49,472 bases of DNA from JAPLZH01 sp964450345 (GCA_964450345.1 CAYVEL010000004.1:1-49472); one strand, 5' to 3'. Shown: positions 1 to 8,223, counted from the stretch's first letter. Made by a program: numbers and translations. Notes: generated by a model not told the origin, from the letters alone.

Positions 1-17
1 GGTTAGAATGGTTCGAC

Positions 18-335
18 ATGGAATTCGCAGTAATACAAACAGGCGGAAAGCAATACAAGGTATCAGTAGGAGACTTAGTCACTATTGAGAAACTTTCTGA
101 CGAAACAAAGAAAGGAGATAAGGTCTCTTTCGATAAGGTTTTAATGGTAGATAATGGTAAAGACACTACTATTGGTACACCTTATATTAAGGGAGCAAAG
201 GTAGAAGCTACTGTAGATTCAGTAGGTAGAGCTCAGAAGATTCTAGTTGTGAAATATAAACAGAAGAGTAAGTACTATAAGAGAAACGGCCACAGACAGC
301 CATTCACAAAAGTAAGAATCGATTCATTAAAATAA
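18..335 (+). CDS. rplU: 50S ribosomal protein L21 (bL21)
   Basis: Structural protein of the large ribosomal subunit that binds 23S rRNA. The 105-residue product is the normal family length. It opens with the typical MEFAVIQTGGKQYKV block and has the basic C-terminal stretch KQKSKYYKRNGHRQ. The ATG lies only 17 bases into the window, so the promoter is not visible; no Shine-Dalgarno sequence is present in those bases. In most bacteria rpmA (L27) follows directly, but here a terminator closes the gene and rpmA sits about 7.6 kb away on the other strand. Identity is certain from sequence. Confidence 0.97.
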   Translation: MEFAVIQTGGKQYKVSVGDLVTIEKLSDETKKGDKVSFDKVLMVDNGKDTTIGTPYIKGAKVEATVDSVGRAQKILVVKYKQKSKYYKRNGHRQPFTKVRIDSLK

Positions 336-349
336 TTTTTAAATAAAGA

Positions 350-377
350 TCCCGCCTCTCGGCGGGGTTTTTATTTT
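350..377 (+). terminator. Rho-independent terminator of rplU
   Basis: A perfect stem CCCGCC/GGCGGG (351-356 with 361-366, loop TCTC) is followed by a T-rich run on the plus strand, 15 bases after the rplU stop. Confidence 0.9.
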
Positions 378-399
378 TATAACTAATGAATTAAATATT

Positions 400-455
400 A
401 TTAAATAAAAAAGGCAAAAAGTTAGGCCGGACGATGCAAAGCATCGTCCGGCCTA
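400..455 (-). terminator. Terminator of the proline-rich Cys protein
   Basis: A perfect 15-bp inverted repeat (423-437 with 441-455, loop AAA) lies just after the stop codon of the minus-strand gene. In that direction it is followed by two T runs (about 400-422). On the plus strand no T run follows, so it acts for the minus-strand gene. The long GC-rich arms contrast with the AT-rich surroundings. Confidence 0.85.
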
Positions 456-469
456 GTTTGAAAACTACC

Positions 470-1750
470 TTAACTTGTCTTAGCGGTTTTTTCCCGCTCC
501 CAGAAAGGCACTGCCTTGTGGGGAGTAACTACTCCGCTAGTCTTTGGGACATATGGAGTAGGTGCTGGCTTCTGATGGCCTTGGTTTTTTCCTTGGTCAT
601 GTTTTTTGCCATCCCCACCATGATTAGGGGGTGCCACGACTGGCGTCGTTCCGGTTTTAATCGGATTATCAGGCAATTTTGGCAGAGCCGGAGTTGTGAT
701 CGTTTTCGCAGGTTCCGGTTTGGTATTTCCACTTTTTACTTGTTCTGGCTGAACTTGCGCAACAGCTTTCGCTGGTTGAGCAGTCTGTTCGCCACCGTCA
801 CGTTCGTGTTTTAGTTTTGCACGGTTTGGCTTTTTCTCGCATTGATGCTCATAAGTAAATCGAGTAGCAAGATAGAGCATATCTTCTGAGGTGACACCCC
901 AGCAAGGACGATCGCATTCGTTACTTACTGTCTTGAAGCGGCGGGTCAAACAACGCTTGTCACCGAGATACAAAGATATCTTTCTGTTTTTGGCGTCATT
1001 CTCTAATGGACTACCGCAGACGATCTGGATTTGTCCAAGCCACCGCAGCTCTCCATCAACTAACTCAAGTCTCTCGTAGTATGCACCGCGTTTGAAGTGG
1101 CGCATTGTATGTGAGAGGGTTTCCTCTATTTTCTTAGTCCTCCGGATCTCAGCTACGAGTTCCGGTGATGTTTGAAACCACCATACTGGCGTGAATTCTC
1201 TTCCACAACCAGAGCAGATTTTAGCAGTTTCGCCGTCTATACCTACAAACATCCTCACTTCTTCTATTGTGAGTTGACGTCCGAGTGCTTGAGCGATAGC
1301 TGAGAGTCCAAGATGCCGATCCGATCCCTCACCAATGATTGGGAAGATGGGGACGTATGTGCTTGCCGAGTATTTAGTTCCAAGCGACCGCACGTCCATA
1401 ACCCAATCATACGCTTCTGGAGTTAGGGGTTTTTCCGATAAGTCAACTTTTTCAGTCGAGGGATTTGCTTTTGGTGTCGGAACCACTGGCGACTTTTTTT
1501 GAGCCACTGTTCCCGGTGTTGCCACAGGCGCAGTCGGAGGTTTAACCTCTTCATTTTTCTTAACCGCTCCATCGGGAGCGATTTCGATTGCGTCGAAGGC
1601 ACCTCCTCCGATACCTTGGCGTTTAGCCAGGTCTTCTTCACCGATGACGTTAACTGGGGGCGGGGTAGCAGTATTAGCTTTCATTGTGTGTGTTTTTCTA
1701 TCAATACCATAACTTTCACCTAGGAATACGTGAGCAGAAGTGCCCAACAT
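470..1750 (-). CDS. Hypothetical protein with Cys motifs and a proline-rich C-terminus
   Basis: I do not recognise this 426-residue protein. Residues 24-110 are low-complexity and Pro/Lys-rich. Residues about 111-305 look folded and hold seven cysteines: a CSGC pair at 179-182, then C245, C267, C279, C283 and C304, a pattern that could bind zinc. Residues about 310-415 are a Pro/Lys/Gln-rich tail. No signal peptide or membrane helix is visible. Base composition and codon use (GCG, CGT, CCG) are richer in GC than in recR and dnaB next door. It is monocistronic, between a consensus promoter and a long hairpin terminator. An in-frame ATG at 1684 (MKANTATP) is an alternative start; neither start has a Shine-Dalgarno. 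Calling it real rests on length, composition and flanking signals. Confidence 0.75.
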   Translation of the reverse strand: MLGTSAHVFLGESYGIDRKTHTMKANTATPPPVNVIGEEDLAKRQGIGGGAFDAIEIAPDGAVKKNEEVKPPTAPVATPGTVAQKKSPVVPTPKANPSTEKVDLSEKPLTPEAYDWVMDVRSLGTKYSASTYVPIFPIIGEGSDRHLGLSAIAQALGRQLTIEEVRMFVGIDGETAKICSGCGREFTPVWWFQTSPELVAEIRRTKKIEETLSHTMRHFKRGAYYERLELVDGELRWLGQIQIVCGSPLENDAKNRKISLYLGDKRCLTRRFKTVSNECDRPCWGVTSEDMLYLATRFTYEHQCEKKPNRAKLKHERDGGEQTAQPAKAVAQVQPEQVKSGNTKPEPAKTITTPALPKLPDNPIKTGTTPVVAPPNHGGDGKKHDQGKNQGHQKPAPTPYVPKTSGVVTPHKAVPFWEREKTAKTS

Positions 1751-1802
1751 TTTTCTGGGATCTTAAAAGGTAGTTTTGTTTACAAGTTTCTAGCCGTATA
1801 TA

Positions 1803-1830
1803 ATTATAGCACATAAACAGTATGTGTCAA
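1803..1830 (-). promoter_or_regulatory. Consensus sigma-70 promoter for the proline-rich Cys protein
   Basis: Reading the minus strand, TTGACA (1825-1830) and TATAAT (1803-1808) are separated by 16 bases, an exact match to both consensus hexamers. The predicted transcript start near 1797 leaves a leader of about 46 nt before the ATG at 1750, unlike the leaderless housekeeping genes nearby. Confidence 0.85.
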
Positions 1831-1835
1831 TAGTA

Positions 1836-1857
1836 AAACAAGCCTTAAAATAAGGCT
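1836..1857 (-). terminator. Terminator of recR
   Basis: Stem AGCCTTA/TAAGGCT (1841-1847 with 1851-1857, loop AAA), followed on the minus strand by TTGTTTT. The TAG stop codon of recR (1856-1858) overlaps the base of the stem, so coding region and terminator share bases. Confidence 0.75.
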
Positions 1858-2482
1858 AAAATCTATTTTTTAGAGCGTAAGTGAGAGTTTCTTTATCAGA
1901 ATATTCTATCTCTGTACCACTAGATAGTCCGCGTCCGAGTAGAGATACTTTAATTTTCTTTTCTTCTACGATATCTTTCAATTCATTTCTTATGATTTCT
2001 ATAGTATGTTCACCTTCAGGATTTAGTGAGAAAGATAATATGATTTCTTTAATTTCTTTAGAATTTTCAGTAATTTTATTTATTAAATCTTTAACACGAT
2101 TCTTATATGATTCATCCTTATCGAGGATAGGAATATTTCCACCGAAGACATAATATTTTCCCTGGAATGAACGACTTTTCTCGATAGCTTCTAAATCGCT
2201 ATCTTTAGCGGTGACCAGCAGAATACTATTGTCTCTATTTGAATCTAGACAGATAGGGCAGAGTATTTTACCGGTAGGTGTAATCTTATTATGGTTCTCG
2301 AAAAATCTTCCACAAAAATGACATGAATAAACAGAGTCACGAACTTCCTTAATGGAGTTAATAAAAGCATCTATCTCATTCTGTCTTCTGGATAGAATAT
2401 GATATACGAAACGTTTAGCCTGACGTGGACCAATACCAGGAAAATTTCTAAAGTATGAAGTTAATCTTTCTATATTATCCAT
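1856..2482 (-). CDS. recR: Recombination protein RecR
   Basis: RecR acts with RecF/RecO in loading RecA at single-strand gaps. The 208-residue product has the N-terminal helix-hairpin-helix (FPGIGPRQAKRF, about residues 14-25), a Cys4 zinc motif (CHFC about 54-57 and CPIC about 75-78) and a Toprim domain, ending in the usual GRGLSSGTEIEYSD segment. It follows dnaB with a 17-base gap and is probably co-transcribed with it, although TTATAG bases just before the ATG could give a secondary start. It ends in its own terminator. Confidence 0.96.
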   Translation of the reverse strand: MDNIERLTSYFRNFPGIGPRQAKRFVYHILSRRQNEIDAFINSIKEVRDSVYSCHFCGRFFENHNKITPTGKILCPICLDSNRDNSILLVTAKDSDLEAIEKSRSFQGKYYVFGGNIPILDKDESYKNRVKDLINKITENSKEIKEIILSFSLNPEGEHTIEIIRNELKDIVEEKKIKVSLLGRGLSSGTEIEYSDKETLTYALKNRF

Positions 2483-2499
2483 TGTCTATAATGCTCTGT

Positions 2500-3870
2500 T
2501 TATAATCCTCCGAAATCACCACCTCCATGCTGACTCTTATCCAAATCCATGAAAGATGTGTGTTTATCATCGAAGTATAGTTCAGCTACACCTGTAGGAC
2601 CATTTCTGTGCTTCTCGATCATAATCTTTGCAATGTTTGGTCTGGTAGAGTCTTTATTATATTTATCTTCACGGTGAATGAACATAACCACATCGGCATC
2701 CTGCTCGATAGAACCTGAGTCACGAAGGTCGGATAGGCGGGGTTCACCTCCACGCTGTTCCACCGCACGAGATAGCTGTGATAGAGCGATAACTGGAACT
2801 TTTAATTCACGAGCTAGATTTTTTAGGGAACGAGAAATTTCAGTAACCTGCTGAACTACGTTATCAGAATTTCTACTCTGTACTGGAACCATAAGCTGTA
2901 AGTAGTCCACGATAATAAGACCAAGACCTTTTTCTGCTTTTAGTCTGCGGGCGATAGAACGCATCTTAAGAATATTGTTTCCAGGCTGATCATCGATATA
3001 AATAGGAGCATCGGCTAGTCTACTCATAGCGCTTCTAATAGGATGAATATCGTGTTCTAGATTCATATTACCTGTACGCATTCTCCAAGAGTCGACTTTA
3101 GATTCTGCTGAAAGCATTCTGTCTACTAATTGCTGCGCACTCATTTCTAGTGAGAATATTCCCACAGGAATTTTATGTTCAATAGCTGATCTTCTAGCAA
3201 TATCAAGGGCTAAGGAAGTCTTACCCATAGAAGGACGAGCCGCTAGAATGATTAGGTCTGATTCTTGGAATCCTGAAAGTTTAGAGTCTAAGTCCTTAAA
3301 ACCAGAAGGAACTCCACGAAGCTTACCTTTTTCTGTGCTAAGTTTCTCTATTCTAGTCCAAGCATCTTCAAGCGTGTCTTTAAGTTCAATAAATTTATTT
3401 GTTCCACTGAAGTTCGTTAGCTCGTGAATACGCTTCTGAGCCGTATCAAGTACTACTTCAATATCTGATTCTTCATTCCAGCCCATTTCACTAATATCGT
3501 CAGCTGTAGAAATAAGGTTTCGTAATATGTGCTTTTTCTGGATTATCTCGGCGTAATATTTAGCGTTCGCGGACGAAGGCACTGTGTTAACTATCTCGGT
3601 TAGGTAAGTCATCCCACCGATTTTCTCGAGAGAGTTAGATTCTTTTAGTTTAGATGAAAGAGAAAGTAGATCTACTGGAGCCTGTTTAGAAAATAGATCC
3701 ATTATGCCAATAAAAATATTTCTATGTATGTCACTGTAGAAAGTATCTTTGCTAACGATGTCTAATATTTCGTAGAGAACATCATGGCGTAGGAGTATAG
3801 AACCAAGCAGAGCTTTTTCAGCATCTAATGCCTGAGGAGGTATTCTCATTTCATTGTATTTTTTCGCCAT
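2500..3870 (-). CDS. dnaB: Replicative DNA helicase DnaB
   Basis: Hexameric helicase that unwinds DNA ahead of the replication fork. The 456-residue protein shows the N-terminal DnaB domain (RIPPQALDAEKALLGSILL), a Walker A motif ARPSMGKTS around residues 210-218, Walker B in LGLIIVDYLQLM, and the later RGGEPRLSDLRDSGSIEQDA segment. Length is normal and no intein is seen. recR follows with a 17-base gap. A -10 element 6 nt before the ATG predicts a leaderless mRNA. Confidence 0.97.
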   Translation of the reverse strand: MAKKYNEMRIPPQALDAEKALLGSILLRHDVLYEILDIVSKDTFYSDIHRNIFIGIMDLFSKQAPVDLLSLSSKLKESNSLEKIGGMTYLTEIVNTVPSSANAKYYAEIIQKKHILRNLISTADDISEMGWNEESDIEVVLDTAQKRIHELTNFSGTNKFIELKDTLEDAWTRIEKLSTEKGKLRGVPSGFKDLDSKLSGFQESDLIILAARPSMGKTSLALDIARRSAIEHKIPVGIFSLEMSAQQLVDRMLSAESKVDSWRMRTGNMNLEHDIHPIRSAMSRLADAPIYIDDQPGNNILKMRSIARRLKAEKGLGLIIVDYLQLMVPVQSRNSDNVVQQVTEISRSLKNLARELKVPVIALSQLSRAVEQRGGEPRLSDLRDSGSIEQDADVVMFIHREDKYNKDSTRPNIAKIMIEKHRNGPTGVAELYFDDKHTSFMDLDKSQHGGGDFGGL

Positions 3871-3876
3871 GTTCTG

Positions 3877-3882
3877 ATTTTA
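3877..3882 (-). promoter_or_regulatory. -10 element of dnaB, leaderless spacing
   Basis: TAAAAT on the minus strand lies exactly 6 nt before the dnaB ATG (3868-3870), which puts transcription start at or next to the start codon. No clear -35 and no Shine-Dalgarno. Confidence 0.6.
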
Positions 3883-3944
3883 TCACGGGATGCTCCTAGC
3901 GAAAGCTTGGAACTGTGTCTTTTATGTGGTTAACCTGTGGATGA

Positions 3945-5318
3945 TTATTTTTTGACAATTTGGAAACTACCATCCTTTTTATCTAATATTTCAAAACCAG
4001 CCTCACTTATGATATTTCTAATGTCATCTGACTTCTTCCAGTCTTTATTATCTCTGGCAATTTTTCTTTCTTCTGCTAATTTAGCTATTTTTTCAGGAAT
4101 TTCAGATTCTTCAGTTCTTATTAGAGAAAGAGATAGAACTTTATCGAATTCTATAGCAGTAGTTTTAATGTCTTCAGGTAAATTTCCAGAGCTAACTAGT
4201 TTGTGTAGTACAGCTAAGGCTACAGGAATATTGAAGTCGTCTTCTAAAGCTAATTTGAATTCATTGATTGCACTTTCTATTAATCTGCCTCCATCCGGAA
4301 GAGTATTGATATGACGATGAAGATTCTTTAGAGAATTAGAAGCTGAAGTTAATGATTCCCATGTGAAATTCATTTGAGAACGATAATGAGAATTCATTGT
4401 TAAATATCTGAAGGCAAGTGGTGAAAAACCTTGTTCTTCTAAATCAGCTAATTTATGAAAATTTTTCTTTGATTTAGCCATCTTCTCATCATTAACATTT
4501 AAGAAGCCACTGTGAATCCAGTATTTAGCTAAATCAGCACCATATGCACACTCAGATTGTGCCATTTCATTTGTATGGTGAGGGAAGATTAAATCTGTGG
4601 CACCCATATGAATATCGAAAGGTTGGCCGAGCGCTTTTCTAGACATAGCAGAACACTCTATATGCCATCCAGGGCGACCCTTACCGAAATCTGCTTCCCA
4701 GTAATTTTCTCCATCTTCTGGTTTGTAGAATTTCCATAATGCGAAATCAGAAATATTTTCCTTATCGTACTCATCATTAGCTATTCTCGAGTGAGAAGTA
4801 TGAGTATGGACCTGTTCTGTAGAAAGATCTTTATTTTCAAAACGATTTTTTCCTACTAATCTGCCGTATTTCTGATCACTTGATACTTTAAAGTAAACTC
4901 CATCGTCAGCTTTATAGGCATGGCCATTTTCTAGGAGTATTTTAATAATATCTATCATTTCAGGAATGCTTTCTCTAGCACTTAAAATAAAAGTAGGGGG
5001 TAGAATATTTAATTTCTTGATATCTTCTAAGAAAAGTTTTTCATATTTGTCAGTTAGTTCTTTAAGTGAAATATTGTTTTCCTTGCTTCTTTTAATAGTC
5101 TTATCATCTATATCTGTAATATTCATAGCATTCTTAACTGTATATCCGAGGAATGAAAAAGATTTAGCCACTAAATCAGCGCTTATATATGTTCTTAAAT
5201 TACCTACATGGGCAGTATCGTAAACAGTTGGACCACAGGTATATATAGTAACTTCACCTTCCTTAAGAGGGTTGAAATCCTCGTTTTTACGAGTAAGTGT
5301 ATTGTGTATCTTTAACAT
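3945..5318 (-). CDS. cysS: Cysteine-tRNA ligase
   Basis: Class I synthetase that charges tRNA-Cys. The 457-residue product has the zinc and HIGH-region block TCGPTVYDTAHVGNLR near the N-terminus, a second zinc-ligand region GWHIECSAMSRKALG with HHTNEMAQSE, and a KMSKS variant KMAKSKKNF. Length is normal. It lies between corA (upstream) and dnaB (downstream) on the same strand. A -10 sequence overlapping the corA stop codon may give it a promoter of its own. Confidence 0.97.
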   Translation of the reverse strand: MLKIHNTLTRKNEDFNPLKEGEVTIYTCGPTVYDTAHVGNLRTYISADLVAKSFSFLGYTVKNAMNITDIDDKTIKRSKENNISLKELTDKYEKLFLEDIKKLNILPPTFILSARESIPEMIDIIKILLENGHAYKADDGVYFKVSSDQKYGRLVGKNRFENKDLSTEQVHTHTSHSRIANDEYDKENISDFALWKFYKPEDGENYWEADFGKGRPGWHIECSAMSRKALGQPFDIHMGATDLIFPHHTNEMAQSECAYGADLAKYWIHSGFLNVNDEKMAKSKKNFHKLADLEEQGFSPLAFRYLTMNSHYRSQMNFTWESLTSASNSLKNLHRHINTLPDGGRLIESAINEFKLALEDDFNIPVALAVLHKLVSSGNLPEDIKTTAIEFDKVLSLSLIRTEESEIPEKIAKLAEERKIARDNKDWKKSDDIRNIISEAGFEILDKKDGSFQIVKK

Positions 5319-5326
5319 TAGTGCTA

Positions 5327-5332
5327 ATTATA
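5327..5332 (-). promoter_or_regulatory. -10 element of cysS overlapping the corA stop
   Basis: TATAAT on the minus strand overlaps the corA stop codon (5328-5330) and lies 8 nt before the cysS ATG. This would give a leader of at most a couple of bases. The -35 region is poor, so read-through from corA is equally possible. Confidence 0.5.
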
Positions 5333-6251
5333 GCCACTTTTTGTATCTAAAGAAAGAGAGCATTATAACAATAGCTATTAAAGTAGCTGATGATATAACC
5401 ACGAAATCATAAGGCTGACCGATTATAGGAACATTATGAGATGGTAATGAAAGTAAATCTAGAATAAGTGATAGTGGGAAAGTGATAAAAGCCATCACTG
5501 TAAATAATTTTGTAACCTGAGTTTGTTTTGTGGATAGTAGAGAATCATTCGTCTCTCTAAGATCTGTTAGAAGTTCTTTGTTATTTGATACCATCTCTCT
5601 AATCTTATCGTGCTTAGAAATTAAATCGCTAGTGTAAACACTATATTCTTGGCCAAAATATTCAGAAAGATTAACATTGTGCATTGAATCTAAGACATCC
5701 TTATGTCCTCTGACTATCTGATCAAAATCAAGCAGCTCTCTGGCTACATGAGAAATTTTTCTAACCATCTCTCTTTCTTCTCCCGCGAAAATTCTAGATT
5801 CAATATTTAGTAATTCATCACGAACAGATTCCAGATCATTTGCCATATTCTTATATAAGCGTCGCATCATGTAGTAGAAAAGTACCCCTGCATTATCGCC
5901 GAAATCTGTTTTATCTAAAATAGAGTTAACTTCAAAAACTTTAGAGAAGTTATGTAGTGGTTCTACAGTATCGTATTTAGTAGTAATTATGAAATCTTTA
6001 CCAAAAACGAAATCGATTTCTTTTTCAATTATGAAATGTTTTCCTTTTACATGAGTTCGAATAGGAAAATGCATTATTAAGGAAGCACAGTTTTTATATG
6101 TATTAAATTTAGGTTTAATACTCTTTGTAAACAATTCTTCTCCGAGTAGTGGGTGAAGTCTAAATTCTTTAATTAAGGAAGAAATCTCTTCAGAAGAAGG
6201 AGATTCAAGATCAATCCATGTAAGTGAGCGATAGGTGTACCTCTTTAACAT
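5328..6251 (-). CDS. corA: CorA-family divalent cation channel lacking the GMN signature
   Basis: CorA proteins are pentameric Mg2+ channels of the inner membrane. This 307-residue protein has the usual layout: a soluble alpha/beta domain, long helices (about 125-250) and two C-terminal transmembrane segments (about 250-268 and 282-302) ending in the basic tail FRYKKWL. The GMN filter motif expected at the end of the first membrane helix is replaced: residues 266-278 read LLSLPSHNVPIIG, with SLP in the GMN place. The segment VPIIGQPYDF after it is family-like. Cation selectivity may therefore differ. It is divergent from ctpA, and a -10 element lies 6 nt before its ATG. Confidence 0.88.
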   Translation of the reverse strand: MLKRYTYRSLTWIDLESPSSEEISSLIKEFRLHPLLGEELFTKSIKPKFNTYKNCASLIMHFPIRTHVKGKHFIIEKEIDFVFGKDFIITTKYDTVEPLHNFSKVFEVNSILDKTDFGDNAGVLFYYMMRRLYKNMANDLESVRDELLNIESRIFAGEEREMVRKISHVARELLDFDQIVRGHKDVLDSMHNVNLSEYFGQEYSVYTSDLISKHDKIREMVSNNKELLTDLRETNDSLLSTKQTQVTKLFTVMAFITFPLSLILDLLSLPSHNVPIIGQPYDFVVISSATLIAIVIMLSFFRYKKWL

Positions 6252-6257
6252 GCATAC

Positions 6258-6263
6258 ATTATA
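6258..6263 (-). promoter_or_regulatory. -10 element of corA, leaderless spacing
   Basis: Minus-strand TATAAT ends 6 nt before the corA ATG (6249-6251). It faces an equivalent plus-strand element for ctpA in a 51-base divergent intergenic region. Confidence 0.7.
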
Positions 6264-6290
6264 CCCAATGAAAGTAATTTATGCATAGTG

Positions 6291-6296
6291 TATAAT
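6291..6296 (+). promoter_or_regulatory. -10 element of ctpA, leaderless spacing
   Basis: Plus-strand TATAAT lies exactly 6 nt before the ATG at 6303, so the mRNA should start at the ATG. This rules out the in-frame GTG at 6288, which lies upstream of the -10, and sets the start at 6303. Confidence 0.7.
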
Positions 6297-6302
6297 TATT
6301 AC

Positions 6303-7529
6303 ATGAATAAAAATTCAAGGTCACTTTATATTTTTGGAACTATAATTTTAGTTCTAATATCTTTCGGAGCTGGTTGGCAGTCAGCAGGAACTGCTCAAGT
6401 CTATTCAGGAACAACTGATGATAAGATGGCTGCAGAAATTAAGGGGGTTGATATGACACCTTTCTGGAAAGCTTGGGACATCCTTCAGAAGAAACAAGTT
6501 GATACTGCTTCTACTACTAATCAAGATTTAGTTTGGGGTGCTATTAAAGGTCTGGCTTCTTCATATAACGATCCTTACACAGTTTTCATGCCTCCAGTTG
6601 AAGCTAAGCAGTTCGGTGATGATATAAGCGGAACTCTTGAAGGTGTGGGAATGGAGATTGATATTAAAGATAATATTCTAACAGTTGTTACTCCTATTAA
6701 AGACAGTCCTGCAGAAAAAGCCGGAGTATTACCTGGAGATAAGATTGTTAAGATTGATGGAAAGACTACAGATGGAATGGCAGTAGATCAGGCAGTTAAA
6801 CTAATCAGAGGTAAGAAAGGCACTCAAGTAAAGATCACTATTGTTAGAAAAGGAGCTTTTGATTATATAGAAAAAGTATTAACTCGTGATGTTATAAAGG
6901 TTCCTACTGTAAAGACGGATATTAAAAAGGGGGGAGTAGCAGGAGAAGATGTATTCGTTCTAAGATTATATGCTTTCAATGCTCAGGCTATCTCTTCATT
7001 CGATGATGCTTTGATAAATTTCAAGAAGACTGGAATTAAGAATCTAATTATAGACTTAAGAGGTAATCCAGGAGGATACTTAGATGCTGCTGTAGATATT
7101 GCAGGTCATTTCTTACCTTCAGGAGAAGTGGTGGTTAAGGAGGACTTCGGTAAGACTTCATCTGTTAGAACATATAATGCTAATGGTCAAAATGAATTCA
7201 GTTCAAATAAGTACAATATAGTAATTCTAGTTAACGGCGGTTCAGCTTCAGCTTCTGAGATTCTAGCTGGTGCTCTAAAGGAACATGGTGTAGCTAAGCT
7301 AGTAGGTACAAAGACTTTCGGTAAGGGTTCAGTTCAGGAATTGATACCTTTAACAGCAGACACCAACCTAAAGATTACAGTAGCTAGATGGTTAACCCCT
7401 AACGGTCACAATATTTCAAAGGAAGGTATAATGCCTGATTATGAAGTAAAAGTTGAAGAGAAAGACGTTCTTGCCGGCAATGACCCTCAATTAGATAAAG
7501 CCCTTGAAATTATAAGGAAAATAAGATAG
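6303..7529 (+). CDS. ctpA: Carboxy-terminal processing peptidase (S41 family)
   Basis: Membrane-anchored serine protease with a PDZ substrate-binding domain, acting on exported proteins. With the start at 6303 the protein has 408 residues: an N-terminal signal/anchor (LYIFGTIILVLISFGAGW), a PDZ domain (GVGMEIDIKDNILTVV... through GDKIVKIDGK), and the S41 core with the nucleophile serine region NGGSASASEI and the catalytic lysine region GTKTFGKGSVQ. The upstream GTG at 6288 is excluded because the -10 element overlaps it. It is divergent from corA, with rplI 26 bases downstream. Confidence 0.95.
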   Translation: MNKNSRSLYIFGTIILVLISFGAGWQSAGTAQVYSGTTDDKMAAEIKGVDMTPFWKAWDILQKKQVDTASTTNQDLVWGAIKGLASSYNDPYTVFMPPVEAKQFGDDISGTLEGVGMEIDIKDNILTVVTPIKDSPAEKAGVLPGDKIVKIDGKTTDGMAVDQAVKLIRGKKGTQVKITIVRKGAFDYIEKVLTRDVIKVPTVKTDIKKGGVAGEDVFVLRLYAFNAQAISSFDDALINFKKTGIKNLIIDLRGNPGGYLDAAVDIAGHFLPSGEVVVKEDFGKTSSVRTYNANGQNEFSSNKYNIVILVNGGSASASEILAGALKEHGVAKLVGTKTFGKGSVQELIPLTADTNLKITVARWLTPNGHNISKEGIMPDYEVKVEEKDVLAGNDPQLDKALEIIRKIR

Positions 7530-7555
7530 ATTTAGCCCATTAACCTAATAAAAAT

Positions 7556-7798
7556 ATGAAAGTAGTATTAATTAAAGATGTAAAGAATATTGGTCATAAG
7601 TATGATATAAAGAATGTTGCCGATGGTTACGCTCTTAATTTCCTTATTCCTAATAAGTTAGCTCTTCAGGCNNNNNNNNNNNNNNNNNNNNNNNNNNNNN
7701 NNNNNNNNNNNNNNNNNNNNNNNNNNNNNNNNNNNNNNNNNNNNNNNNNNNNNNNNNNNNNNNNNNNNNNNTTTCTTCTAAAGATTGAAGCTAAGTAA
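7556..7798 (+). CDS. rplI: 50S ribosomal protein L9 (bL9), interrupted by an assembly gap
   Basis: The first 38 codons give MKVVLIKDVKNIGHKYD and GYALNFLIPNKLA, the hallmark N-terminal domain of L9. After 100 N the frame resumes with FLLKIEAK and a stop. L9 is usually near 148 residues, so about 100 codons are probably missing and the 100-base gap is a placeholder; the in-frame continuation is chance or convention. The C-terminal assignment is inferred from position only. Confidence 0.85.
   Translation: MKVVLIKDVKNIGHKYDIKNVADGYALNFLIPNKLALQXXXXXXXXXXXXXXXXXXXXXXXXXXXXXXXXXXFLLKIEAK
7672..7771. other. Assembly gap (100 N) inside rplI
   Basis: Exactly 100 N, a standard scaffold gap of unknown true length. 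It removes the middle of rplI. Confidence 0.99.
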
Positions 7799-7835
7799 AA
7801 GTTAAACAGTCTTAATTAAGACTCTATAATAAACA

Positions 7836-7860
7836 AAAAACACCAGGAAATGGTGTTTTT
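7836..7860 (+). terminator. Terminator of rplI
   Basis: Stem AAAAACACCA/TGGTGTTTTT (7836-7845 with 7851-7860, loop GGAAA). It ends in a T run in the plus direction, and its A-rich left arm makes it usable on the minus strand too. Confidence 0.85.
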
Positions 7861-7873
7861 TGTATGGTAAATA

Positions 7874-7908
7874 ATTTAAAACCCCTCAAATATTGAGGGG
7901 TTTTAAAT
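7874..7908 (-). terminator. Bidirectional terminator, rpmA side
   Basis: A perfect 16-bp stem (7874-7889 with 7893-7908, loop ATA) with a CCCCTC/GAGGGG core and A/T-rich outer arms. It lies 20 bases beyond the rpmA stop and can stop transcripts from both sides. Confidence 0.85.
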
Positions 7909-7927
7909 AACATTTAGTAATTTAGTA

Positions 7928-8200
7928 TTATTTAATGTTAGCGATTTTCTTTGAAGAAATAGTGTTGTCGAAGTTAATCTTTCTCTTTCTTCCGAATTCA
8001 ACTACTCCATTCTTTAGTGCGAATAGGGTATCATCCTTTCCGATACCAACATTCTTACCAGGAAGAACTTCTGTACCACGTTGTCTGACGATAATCTGAC
8101 CAACAGTAATACTATCCCCATGGTTTACTTTAACACCAAGGTGTTTTGGGTTTGAATCTCTACCGTTTTTTGTTGAACCTTCTGCTTTTCGATGCGCCAT
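7928..8200 (-). CDS. rpmA: 50S ribosomal protein L27 (bL27)
   Basis: Large-subunit protein near the peptidyl transferase centre. The 90-residue product begins MAHRKAEGSTKNGRDSNPKH and contains GVKVNHGDSITVGQIIVRQRG, both diagnostic. No N-terminal extension of the Firmicutes cleavable type is present. It is monocistronic, with its own promoter and terminator, rather than in the common rplU-rpmA operon. Confidence 0.97.
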   Translation of the reverse strand: MAHRKAEGSTKNGRDSNPKHLGVKVNHGDSITVGQIIVRQRGTEVLPGKNVGIGKDDTLFALKNGVVEFGRKRKINFDNTISSKKIANIK

Positions 8201-8223
8201 GTTTTTAAATTAATTGAGCTCTC

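Noticed and set aside
434..814. Plus-strand reading frames inside the proline-rich protein gene and other antisense frames
   Set aside because: Shadows of the real genes with improbable composition and no start signals.
1751..1768. Shared AAGATCCC a few bases before the starts of the proline-rich protein and the radical SAM gene
   Set aside because: Only two cases of an 8-base word; not complementary to the usual 16S 3' end.
6288..6302. GTG start for ctpA
   Set aside because: It lies upstream of the TATAAT, which would place it outside the transcript.
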